A DNA stretch of 64,000 nucleotides from the NCBI GenBank assembly GCA_965247815.1, contig CBDFHW010000006.1:1-64000 (forward strand), given 5' to 3'. The position numbers were made by a program, and so were the translations under genes. This document shows positions 1 through 9,300 of the stretch, one piece after another (the first letter of the stretch is position 1; each line of letters starts with the position of its first letter). The notes under the pieces were generated by a model, which had not been told where the DNA came from, ran no database searches, and saw only the letters and a list, made by a program, of their open reading frames with translations. Source of the stretch: CBDAQA01 sp965247815 (GTDB lineage: Bacteria; Planctomycetota; Phycisphaerae; Tepidisphaerales; Tepidisphaeraceae).

Positions 1-219
1 AACAACACCGGCTACAAGGGCCGGCAGGGTTTGTACGAAATCATGACGCTCGACGACGCGATGCGCGACATGATCGTCCAGCACGCCAGCACGCAGACCC
101 TGCGGGTCGAGGCGAAAAAGCGCGGCATGCGCACGCTCCGCGAGTGCGGGTTGATGGCCATCTTCGACGGCGTCACGTCGATCGAAGAAGTCGTCCGCGA
201 AACGCTGGTCGACGAGTGA
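1..219 (+). CDS. Type II secretion / type IV pilus assembly ATPase, C-terminal fragment
   Basis: The window opens inside this gene; the reading frame is open from base 1 to the stop at 217-219, giving the last 72 residues. The segment GYKGRQGLYEIM followed by a helical tail matches the end of the GspE/PilB ATPase family, where this stretch follows the tetracysteine zinc motif and leads into the C-terminal domain. The family powers pilin or pseudopilin polymerisation from the cytoplasmic face of the inner membrane. Whether it is a GspE, PilB or PilT-like paralogue cannot be decided without the upstream Walker motifs. Family assignment is from motif recognition. Confidence 0.8.
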   Translation, partial: NNTGYKGRQGLYEIMTLDDAMRDMIVQHASTQTLRVEAKKRGMRTLRECGLMAIFDGVTSIEEVVRETLVDE

Positions 220-282
220 TCCCCGCCCGGCGGCTTGCCCGGGTGTCGGTCCGCGCGCCGGGCGTTCATTGTGTTGGCTCGT

Positions 283-762
283 CTAGGCCGCGGTCGCGAG
301 CCGGTCCACCATCGCTTTGGCCAGCTGGCGGATGATCGCCGGGTCGAACGGTTTGCTGATGAACAAGAGCCCGTCGGAGATGCCGATCTTCTGCTTCGCC
401 GCTTCCGGCGTGTAGTCGGAATACGCGGTGCAGATCACGCAGTTCAAGGCGGGGTCGACCTTGTGCAATGCTTCGATGGTCTGAACCCCGTCCATGCCCG
501 GCGGCATCCGGACGTCGACGAAGACCAGGCCGTACGGGTTCCCCGCGGCGATCGCGTCCTGAACCATCTTGACCGCTTCGATGCCCTGGTGAGCGTCGTC
601 CAGCGTGTAACCCGCGGTCGTCTCCGGCTGGTCACCGAACAGTGACGATTCGAGGTCGTCCAGCCCGGTGGTCGGCGTCTCTCCGACGAGCACCTTGTGA
701 AAGTCGGCGTGGATTTCCGGATTGTCGTCCACGATCAAGATTTTCGGGGTCGTCTGATTCAT
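283..762 (-). CDS. Response regulator receiver protein
   Basis: This 159-residue protein is a stand-alone receiver (REC) domain. The acidic pair is in ILIVDDNPEIHADF near residues 9-18. The phosphoacceptor Asp lies in LVFVDVRMPPGMDG, and the conserved Lys in FISKPFDP. An insertion of about 30 residues (TGLDDLESSLFGDQPETTAG region) sits between helix 1 and strand 2, as in some receivers paired with CHASE-type kinases. No output domain follows, so it probably signals through a partner protein. Its ATG overlaps the TGA of the upstream histidine kinase by four bases (ATGA, 759-762), so the two are translationally coupled and the kinase is the likely phosphodonor. The target is unknown. Confidence 0.9.
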   Translation of the reverse strand: MNQTTPKILIVDDNPEIHADFHKVLVGETPTTGLDDLESSLFGDQPETTAGYTLDDAHQGIEAVKMVQDAIAAGNPYGLVFVDVRMPPGMDGVQTIEALHKVDPALNCVICTAYSDYTPEAAKQKIGISDGLLFISKPFDPAIIRQLAKAMVDRLATAA

Positions 763-2663
763 ACTCGGCTCACCTTGCCGGCAGTCACCGGAATCTCCAG
801 AACAAATGTAGCGCCCGTGCCCGGCCCGTTGCTGTGCACGGTCAGTGACCCGCCCATCTCCCGGGCGTCATTCGCGGCGGCGTGCAGGCCGAAGCCGTGC
901 CCCTGTTTCCGCGTCGTAAAGCCGTGCTGAAACAGTTTCTTCATCGTCGCCTCATCGATCCCTATTCCCGTATCGGTGACACTGATACGCGACATGACAC
1001 GAGGGTTTTCACCTATTGCCACGATCCGGACCGTGATCACCCGCTCGGTGCTCGTATGTTCGACGATCGCGTTTTTCGCATTGGCGATCAGGTTGACCAG
1101 GATCTGCAGCACCTTGTGCTGGTCGACGCTCGCCTTCGGGCACGGCCCGAACACCCGGTCGATCGTGATGCCGTGCTCGGTGAGCGCCGCCGCGTTCAAC
1201 CGCACGGATTCTTCGACCAGGTCCGGTAAGTCCACCTCTTCCACGTGCCGGCCCGGCCGCGCGAACGACTGCTGCGACGCGACGATCCGCTTGATGTGAT
1301 CGACGCTCTTGCACAGGTGTTCGAGCTCCTTCTCGATCATCGTCCGATCTTCAACCATCGCGACCGCGAGCTTGGAAAGGTAGTCCGGAAGCTGCTTGCC
1401 CTTGGGGTCGTTGGACAAAAATTCGCCGATGTCGGGCCGGTGCTGCTGGATCATCTCCGCGGCTTTCCCGAGGTTGGTCGCCTTGCCCTTCTGCACCTTT
1501 TCACGAATAACCACCGCGGCGGTGTTCACGCTGTTGAGCACATTGCCGACGTTGTGCAGAACCCCAGTGGCGATCTCCGCCATGCCCGCCTGCCGGGCCG
1601 TCAGCAGTACCTTCGCGCGGGACTCGGACAGTGCGGTCACCATCTTGTCGAAGGTGCCGGCGAGCGCGCCGATCTCGTCGGCCCGTTTCAAGTTCAACCG
1701 CGATTTTAAGTCGCCGCTTTCCCCGACGCCCGCCATGTGTCGGCTTAACCGCAGCAGCGGCAGCGAGACCGTCTGGCGGAGCACTAGTCCCAACAGCAGC
1801 ATGATGACCGCGCCGCCGATCACGTTGGACCAGAGCGCCACCCGGCCGGCGGTTTCACCGTGTGCGGAAATCGCCTTGGGAATTTCCGCGCGAAGGATCA
1901 GGCACGGTTTGCCGTAGACGTCGTTCATTGCGGTGTACACGTACACCAGTCCGTCGGTGCCGTCCTGCAGGCGAGTCGCCCCGTCGCCGAGCCCGGTCGC
2001 GATCTCCTTCACCACCGCCGGGATCGCCGGGTCGTTCACCGACCAGAGCTTGAAGCGGACGTGAGTCTGTTCGATCAGCAGTTGGATTTCTTCGTCGCGG
2101 ATTAATCGGCCCATGATGGCGGCGCCACGGACGGGGCCTTCGTTGTGGCTCGTCACTACCGGCCGGGCGACCACGTACGCGGGTCCCCGCGCCGTCATCA
2201 TCACCCCGCCGCTGCTCCCCAGCGGGTCGGAAAATTTCACCAGCGGGTGTCCTGCGTTCAGCATCGACGGCGAGAACGCGCCCAAGTCCAGGTGTTTTCC
2301 GTCCCGGTCGTCCCGCGTTTCTCCCCAGATTAATGTGCCCGAGTTGTCGGTGATCCAGATCAGGTTCAGGTTGTTATTCGTGTATGTTTCAGGCGGACAG
2401 TTGGACTTTACGAACGCGTCGTTGTGGTCGGCGGCGAACTGATAGCAGTCGTCCCAGGCCGACCAGGTTCGCAAAAAGATCGACAGCTGGTTCACCTCCC
2501 GGCGCATCGCGTCGGTGCACCGCTGCACGTCTTTCACCGCTTCGTCCTGTTCGAGCTTCACGAAGCTCGGCGTCACGATCTGGTTGTGAATGAACTGCGC
2601 CATCCCCACGAACAATGCGAACGCCGACGCGAGCAGGAGCGTTATTTTCCAACGAATCGTCAT
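759..2663 (-). CDS. Membrane sensor histidine kinase (CHASE4-like, HAMP, HATPase)
   Basis: The product is about 634 residues if it starts at the ATG at 2661-2663 (MTIRWKITLLLASAF). The open frame continues 35 codons upstream, but that part is not signal-like. An N-terminal membrane segment is followed by a periplasmic sensor resembling CHASE4 (RTWSAWDDCYQF). A second membrane segment (IGGAVIMLLLGLVL), a HAMP linker and a dimerisation helix with the phosphoacceptor His in GVLHNVGNVLNSV follow. The ATPase domain shows the N box (NLIANAKNAI), G1 (DTGIGI), F box (LFQHGFTTRK) and G2 (GHGFGLH). It is the first gene of a two-gene operon with the receiver protein. The stimulus is unknown. Confidence 0.88.
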   Translation of the reverse strand: MTIRWKITLLLASAFALFVGMAQFIHNQIVTPSFVKLEQDEAVKDVQRCTDAMRREVNQLSIFLRTWSAWDDCYQFAADHNDAFVKSNCPPETYTNNNLNLIWITDNSGTLIWGETRDDRDGKHLDLGAFSPSMLNAGHPLVKFSDPLGSSGGVMMTARGPAYVVARPVVTSHNEGPVRGAAIMGRLIRDEEIQLLIEQTHVRFKLWSVNDPAIPAVVKEIATGLGDGATRLQDGTDGLVYVYTAMNDVYGKPCLILRAEIPKAISAHGETAGRVALWSNVIGGAVIMLLLGLVLRQTVSLPLLRLSRHMAGVGESGDLKSRLNLKRADEIGALAGTFDKMVTALSESRAKVLLTARQAGMAEIATGVLHNVGNVLNSVNTAAVVIREKVQKGKATNLGKAAEMIQQHRPDIGEFLSNDPKGKQLPDYLSKLAVAMVEDRTMIEKELEHLCKSVDHIKRIVASQQSFARPGRHVEEVDLPDLVEESVRLNAAALTEHGITIDRVFGPCPKASVDQHKVLQILVNLIANAKNAIVEHTSTERVITVRIVAIGENPRVMSRISVTDTGIGIDEATMKKLFQHGFTTRKQGHGFGLHAAANDAREMGGSLTVHSNGPGTGATFVLEIPVTAGKVSRV

Positions 2664-2860
2664 GACCCATCCGTGCGGGAATCCAACCGAGACAGACCGC
2701 TTGCACCTCGGTTTTATCGGGACGGAGAAACCGCCGCTTGATGCGCATAAAACTTTAAATCCGCACAATTGGCCCGACCCTGCTTTAGCGACCGGTTCTT
2801 CGAATCATCTGGGAAATTTTGGCCCGCGCTGTATACTCGGCACACAAAATGGAGGGTGAA

Positions 2861-5800
2861 ATGGGTACAAATACCAGCCAAACCGGGCGACGAAAAACAG
2901 CGTCGCGAACCCCGTCGCGGTGCGTCGAACGGCTGGAAGACCGCCGGCTGTTATCGGTCGACGTGCTGACGCACCACAACGGGGTTGCCAACGACGGGCA
3001 GAACCTCGCCGAGACAGTGCTCACGCCTGCAACCGTTAACCCGACCAGTTTCGGTAAACAGTTCACCACCCCGCTCGACGGCGCGATCTTCGCCCAGCCG
3101 TTGTACGTGCAGAGCATCAATGTCAGCCGGGGCAGCAGTCCCGGTGTTCACAGCGTGTTGTTCGTCGTCACGCTGCACGACAGCCTGTACGCGCTCGACG
3201 CCGACACCGGCGCTATTCTCTGGCAGGACAATTTCCTGAACCCCGTCGATCCAACAAATCTCACCCCGACGGCGGGCGTGACAACCGTGCCGTCGACCGC
3301 GCTGAGCAGCACCAGCCTGGGGAGCGAACTGGGGATCCTGTCTACGCCGGCGATCGACCTCGGACTAGGTGAACTGTTTCTCTGCACGAACACGCAGGAG
3401 ATTCGCGGCACCGACCGGCATTTCGTCCAGCGAATCTTCGCAGTCAATCTCACCGACGGGTCCACCGCGACCGCCCCGGCCGTCATCGCCGACACGATCG
3501 CCAATTCCAGCTTCTTCACCTTCACCGGCTATCAGTACGTCTCGGGCCCGATCGTTAACGGCAGCGGAAACAATTCCACGCCTACGACGTATCCCGACAC
3601 CGACGGATGGGCCTCCGCGCCCGGCGGCAAGACCACACCGGTGATTGCGTTCAACGCCTTGCTGCAGATGGGCCGCACCGCCATCACGCTGATGGGTGGG
3701 AACGCGTATCTCGGTTTCGCGTCGCACGGCGACAATGGCCCCTACTACGGCTGGGTGCTGGGATACGCCGAATCGAACCTCGCGCTCAAAGCCGCATTCG
3801 TGACGACGCCGACCTATGAGGGCATTGTCGGTAACCAAACCCTGTTTACTGCGCAGGGCGGCATCTGGACCGCGGGCAGCGGTTTTGCCAGCGACGGCAC
3901 ACACCTGTTCATCACGACCGGCAACGGCGCGTTCAACCCCGACCCCGGCAACTTCGACAGCCAGGGCTTCCCGATCGACCACGATTACGCCGACTCGCTG
4001 CTCAAGCTCGCGGTCGACCCGAACTCCGGCCCGTCGAACCAGAACGGAAACGGCTGGGGTTTAAAAGTCGCCGACTATTTCACCCCGTCCAACGCGCTGG
4101 TCATCAACCAATTGGACCTGGACCTCGGGTCGGGCGGGACGACACTGCTGCCCGATTCGCTGCTCGACGCGGCAGGCAATCCGATGCTGGTGGTCGGCGG
4201 GAAAGAATCCCGGCTATATCTCATCGACCGGAACAACCTCGGCAAATTCAACTTCAACTACCCGCTCGACAGTTCACCCGACCCAAGGCTCTACGACCGC
4301 GTGCTAGGCGAATACCCCAGCGACCCGATCAACAACGGCGATCAGGGCATCTATTCCACGCCGTCTTATTTCAACGGCCGGATCTACGTCGGGTTCGCCA
4401 AGTCTCCGGCACTGGTGTTCGACGCCGACACGTTCGCCTCACCGACCAGCCCGCCGGGCGTGGGTTACAAACCGACGCCGGTCCAGCAGACATCGGTCTA
4501 CGGCTACCCGGGGACGACGTTCGCGATCTCGGCCGACCATGCCGCGAACGGCATCGCATGGGCGACCAATTTCGGGACCTCCGACCTGCTCGCCTACGAC
4601 GCCGGGAATGTGACGACGCCGATCTATGAATCGAACACCCAGACCGCCGACAAGTTCGCCAGCCTCGTTAAGTTTGTCGTGCCGACCGTCGCCAACGGCG
4701 GCGTGTATCTCACCACCTCGACCGGTTCAGTGCTGGGGTTCGGAATCCGAAAAACATATCTGCCGACTAACCCAGCGTTCTTTGGAGCGCCCGGCTCGCT
4801 GACCGCCACACCGACCGCCAACGGCCCCCACCTGGCATGGGTGAGCCATTCGTCGCTGGCGACGGAATTTCGAATCGAGCGGTCCGCCGACGATTCGACC
4901 TGGACCCCGATCGCGCTCGTCGAAAGCGCGGTCACCAGTTTCGACGACCGGACCGCGAACGGGACCAATTATTTTTACCGCGTGGTCGCCGTCTCGGGCG
5001 CGAACTCCACCGCCGCGAGCAACGTCACCACGCCCGCCGTATTAGAGCTCACCGGCCAGAACGCGTATCTGAAAATCGACGCCGACCACGTCCATCTGGA
5101 CGTCTGGACCAACGCGACCGGGACCGGCACGCCGGCGCAGAAACCGCTGTTATCGTCATTCGGTTCGATCCATTTCACGCCGTCGCTCGCCGGAGATTCC
5201 CTGACGATCGACGCGTCCAACGGCAACCCGCTTCCACTTCTCGGCGTGACCTTCACCGGCGCAGGTTCACCCGGCGCGAATACGCTGCGAATCGTCGGAA
5301 CATCGGCCGGTGACGACACACTGATCCGCTCCGCGGGCCTGATCCTCTTCGACGGCTCGCCGGTCAATCTCGTCAACGAACCGGCCACCTTTTTCAAACC
5401 GGGGACCGGCTCGGACGACCTGACCGTCAGCAACGCGGCCCTGACGATAGACGCCTCGACGGACGGCCTTCACACCGACCGGTTCTCCAGTATTTCGATC
5501 GGCCCGGCCGGCCTGCTGACGATCGCCGGCCCGTCGGTCCACGAGAACCGCGCGGTCGTGCAGACGCAGTCGTTGAGCATCGCCGGGACCACCAACGCCT
5601 GGACCGGCACACTCGATCTGACCGGAAACGATCTCGAGATAACCACCGGCAATCTCGCGACCACGCAGAATCAACTCGCCAGCGGGTATGGCCACGGACA
5701 ATGGACCGGCACCGGCATCCGGACCACCGCCGCCGCGACCGACTCGGGGCACCTGACTTCGCTCGGCGCGATTCTCAACAACGGCATCTACGGCACGAAC

Positions 5801-6190
5801 GGGCCGCTGGGTTTGTTCGACAACACCAATCCCGCGGCTTCGACCGTACTGTTGAGATTCACCTACGCCGGCGATGCCAACCTCGACGGCCGCGTCGACG
5901 GCAGCGACTACACTTTAATCGACCACGCCTCCGGCACTTCGCTTACGGGCTGGATCAACGGCGACTTCAACTTCGACGGAAAGGTTGACGGGTCCGATTA
6001 CACGCTGATCGACAACGCCTTCAATTCGCAAAGCGTCTCGCTCGCCGCGGGCCTTACCGCCGTGCCGGCCGACGTCATTGCGACCACGGCACCGCCGCCG
6101 GTAAAGACAATTACCCCGGCCCCCACCACACCCGACCTGACCGCCGACCGCAAGCTTCGGCGAAGGCCCGTCGAGGAAGTCGGGCTCTGA
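2861..6190 (+). CDS. Large surface protein: PQQ-like propeller, fibronectin III, dockerin-like repeats
   Basis: I chose the ATG at 2861 because GGAGGG at 2851-2856 sits four bases upstream; the frame is open further up. The 1109-residue product begins with a basic stretch and the planctomycete leader motif VERLEDRRLLS. About 550 residues follow that look like a PQQ-type beta-propeller (VTLHDSLYALDADTGAILW). Next comes a fibronectin type III-like domain (FRIERSADDSTWTPI ... YFYRVVAVS) and a long beta-rich region. Near the C-terminus are two calcium-loop repeats, GDANLDGRVDGSDYTLID and GDFNFDGKVDGSDYTLID, as in dockerin type I. It ends in a basic tail RRRPVEEVGL that closely resembles the tail of the next gene. 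It is probably exported and surface-attached. No catalytic residues were identified. Confidence 0.8.
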   Translation: MGTNTSQTGRRKTASRTPSRCVERLEDRRLLSVDVLTHHNGVANDGQNLAETVLTPATVNPTSFGKQFTTPLDGAIFAQPLYVQSINVSRGSSPGVHSVLFVVTLHDSLYALDADTGAILWQDNFLNPVDPTNLTPTAGVTTVPSTALSSTSLGSELGILSTPAIDLGLGELFLCTNTQEIRGTDRHFVQRIFAVNLTDGSTATAPAVIADTIANSSFFTFTGYQYVSGPIVNGSGNNSTPTTYPDTDGWASAPGGKTTPVIAFNALLQMGRTAITLMGGNAYLGFASHGDNGPYYGWVLGYAESNLALKAAFVTTPTYEGIVGNQTLFTAQGGIWTAGSGFASDGTHLFITTGNGAFNPDPGNFDSQGFPIDHDYADSLLKLAVDPNSGPSNQNGNGWGLKVADYFTPSNALVINQLDLDLGSGGTTLLPDSLLDAAGNPMLVVGGKESRLYLIDRNNLGKFNFNYPLDSSPDPRLYDRVLGEYPSDPINNGDQGIYSTPSYFNGRIYVGFAKSPALVFDADTFASPTSPPGVGYKPTPVQQTSVYGYPGTTFAISADHAANGIAWATNFGTSDLLAYDAGNVTTPIYESNTQTADKFASLVKFVVPTVANGGVYLTTSTGSVLGFGIRKTYLPTNPAFFGAPGSLTATPTANGPHLAWVSHSSLATEFRIERSADDSTWTPIALVESAVTSFDDRTANGTNYFYRVVAVSGANSTAASNVTTPAVLELTGQNAYLKIDADHVHLDVWTNATGTGTPAQKPLLSSFGSIHFTPSLAGDSLTIDASNGNPLPLLGVTFTGAGSPGANTLRIVGTSAGDDTLIRSAGLILFDGSPVNLVNEPATFFKPGTGSDDLTVSNAALTIDASTDGLHTDRFSSISIGPAGLLTIAGPSVHENRAVVQTQSLSIAGTTNAWTGTLDLTGNDLEITTGNLATTQNQLASGYGHGQWTGTGIRTTAAATDSGHLTSLGAILNNGIYGTNGPLGLFDNTNPAASTVLLRFTYAGDANLDGRVDGSDYTLIDHASGTSLTGWINGDFNFDGKVDGSDYTLIDNAFNSQSVSLAAGLTAVPADVIATTAPPPVKTITPAPTTPDLTADRKLRRRPVEEVGL

Positions 6191-6380
6191 TCTTCCGGGC
6201 AGGTGCAGGCCGGTAAGATGGGCGAGTCGAAGCAGATATGGCGGCAATTTAACTTGCGAATCGGGCGAAACGCGTTGCTTCGACGTACTGCTGATGTATG
6301 TTCGAGTTGGAGCGGGAATTCGATCCGACGGATTCTCTGTCGGCCTGTTTTGCACTGCCTAAAATCGCCACGAGACGCAT

Positions 6381-9300
6381 ATGGGTCAAGCAAAGCTAAG
6401 GGGCCGACCGGCTCGGAAGCTTCAGCGAAGGGCGGTATTGCCGTCCATCCCTGTGGCCCGGGGCGTTCTGGAATTCCTCGAACACCGCGTGCTGTTCAGC
6501 ACGTACGGACTTAACAGCATCGTCGCATTCCCGGCTACGAATAATGGCTCCGCCCCGCTCGCCGGCCTGGTCGCGGATGCGTCCGGTAATCTGTTCGGCG
6601 TGAGTAGCTTGGGCGGTGCGGATAACCTCGGCGCGGTTTTCGAAATCGTCAAAAACAGCGGCTTCGTCACCCCCTTGGCATCGTTCACCGGTGTCAACGG
6701 CAGCGACCCCGAAGCGGCACTCGTCATCGACGCTTCCGGAAATCTCTTCGGCACCGCCCGGGGCGGGGGCGCGAATGCCGCCGGCGTTGTGTTCGAAGTC
6801 GTGCACGGCAGCGGCACGGTTTCGGTCCTTGCCTCGTTCGACGGAAACAACGGCGCGGTCCCGTCCGGCACGCTCGTGGCCGATCCCGGCGGCAATCTTT
6901 TCGGCACCGCTTCCAGCGGCGGGCCGGCCGGCGTCGGGACGATCTTCGAGATCGTCCACGGCACTCACACCATCACCCGCCTCGCGTCCTTCGACGGCAT
7001 CAACGGCGCGAACCCGGTCGGCAACCTGGCCCGGGACTCGGCGGGCAACCTGTTCGGCGCGACCGCGAGCGGGGGCGCTACCAACGACGGAACCGTGTTC
7101 GAGCTCCCCGCAGGCAGCGGCACGATCACCGTAATCGCGTCTCTCAACGCGGGCACGGTCGGCGGACTTTCCAGTTCGGGCATCACGCTCGACGCCGGCG
7201 GAAATCTGTTCGGCAGCACCACCAACGATCCGTCCGGGAACGGCACCGTTTTCGAAATCGTCCACAACACCACGGCCGTGAACGTGCTGGCCACGTTCAA
7301 TGGTAGCAACGGCTCGGGACCGGATGGGGGGCTCATCGTCGATGCGTCGGGAAACGTGTACGGCACCACCACCGGCGGCGGCAGCGGCGCGAGCACGTCT
7401 GGTACTGTTTTTGAAATCGCGACCGGCAGTGGCGTCATCACCACGCTCGCGTCGTTCGACGGCAAGCTGCAGGGCTCGACACCCAACGGAAATCTCGTCC
7501 GCGATACCAGCGGAAATCTTTTCGGCACCGCATACGGAAACGGCGCGGGCGGCGCGGGAACGGTCTTCGAAGTTGTCGCCGGCAGCGGAACCGTCACCCC
7601 GCTTGCCGCACTGTCGACCAGCCCCGGCGCGGTCCCCTATTCGGACCTGACGCCGGACAGTTCCGGCAACCTGTTCGGCACCACGTCGACCGGAGGGTCG
7701 GGCAACGGAACCGTCTTCGAATACGTAAAATCGACCGGGGCGGTCGTCACCGTCGCGACCTTCAGCGGCATCGACGGCTCCGACCCCGAAGGCAAGCTGG
7801 CGATCGACGCGCTGGGCAATCTGTTCGGCACCACCGTTTCGGGCGGCGCCAACGGGGCGGGCTCGGTGTTCGAAATAGTTAAAAACAGCGGCGCGGTGAC
7901 GACCCTGGCGTCGTTCTCCATCTCCGACGGCGCGAACCCCGGGTCGGGCGTCGTGATCGACACAGCCCGGAATCTTTTCGGCGTTGCCTCGGCCGGGGGG
8001 ACCGGTGACGGCGTTCTCTTCGAAGTCGTCAAGAACAGCAACGCGATCACCGACCTTCACCAGTTCAACGGCACCGACGGGCTAGGCCCGCTGGCGGGAC
8101 TCGCCTTTGACCCGACCGGAAATCTCTATGGAACGACCTTCGGTGACGGTGTCACTTCGCTCGGCACGGTCTTTAAATATGTCGTCGGATCGGCGACGTT
8201 TTCGACGATCGCGTCGTTCAACGGCACGGTCGGATCGAGCCCCGCGGGCCCGCTCACCGTTACGGCCGCCGGTGACATCTTCGGCACCGCACAGACCGGC
8301 GGTAATGCCAACGGCGACGGCACGGTCTGGAAGATCGTTCATAACACGTCGAGCATCATCGACCTTGGCAACTTTAATTCCGCGACCACCGGAGCGAACC
8401 CACGCTCCGGCGTGTACGTCGACACTGCGGGCAATCTTTTCGGCACCGCGACCAACGGCGGGTCCACCGGCCTGGGCACGGTTTGGAAATTATCCACCGC
8501 CGGTGCGCTCACGGCCGTCGCGACCTTCGCCGGGACCAACGGCGCGCACCCGCAGGCGGGGCTGTACGCCGACGGCACCGGAAATTTTTTCGGCACCACA
8601 ACAACCGGTGGAGCGGGTGCCGGAACGGTTTACGAGATCGCCAACGCTTCAACGACCATCACCCGGCTTTTTTCGTTCGGCCCGACCAACGGGGTAAACC
8701 CGGCGTCCGCGCTGATCGCCGACACCGCCGGGAATCTGTTCGGCACCACCCCCGCGGGCGGTGTGGCCGGCTCGGGAACGGTGTTCGAGATCGTCGCCGG
8801 CAGCCATGTCGTGACCACGCGCGCCTCGTTCACCGGCGCCAACGGATCGACGCCGCTCGCGGCATTGCTGCTCGACGGCAGCGGGAACCTGTTCGGCACC
8901 ACCAGCCTGGGCGGCGCGAACGGCGTCGGCTCGGTCTTCGAAATCGTCAGCGGCAGCAACGCGATCACGACACTGGCGTCGTTCAACACCACCAACGGCG
9001 CGAACCCTTCCGGCAAGCTGGCGATCGACTCATCGGGCAACCTGTACGGCACGGCGGCCGCGGGCGGCGCGGGGTCGGCCGGCGTTGTGTTCGAGGTCGT
9101 CAAGAACAGCAACACGATCACCGACCTGGCGGCGTTCAACACCAGCAACGGGGCCAACCCGGTCTCGGATGTGACGATCGACGCGTCGGGAAATTTATTC
9201 GGCGTGGCCCGCACCGGCGGGCTCGGCTTCGGCACCGTCTTCAAGGTCGTCAAAAACAGTAACGCGATCACCGTGCTTGCGACGTTCATCGGCACTTCCC

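Noticed and set aside
759..2768. Upstream start at 2768 for the histidine kinase
   Set aside because: The extra 35 residues are Cys/Arg-rich and not signal-like; the membrane leader begins directly at the ATG at 2663.
6396..8060. Long 554-residue minus-strand open frame opposite the GloVer gene
   Set aside because: It is a mirror of the high-GC repeat coding frame: Arg/Gly/Ala-rich, with periodic copies of the repeat and no ribosome site.
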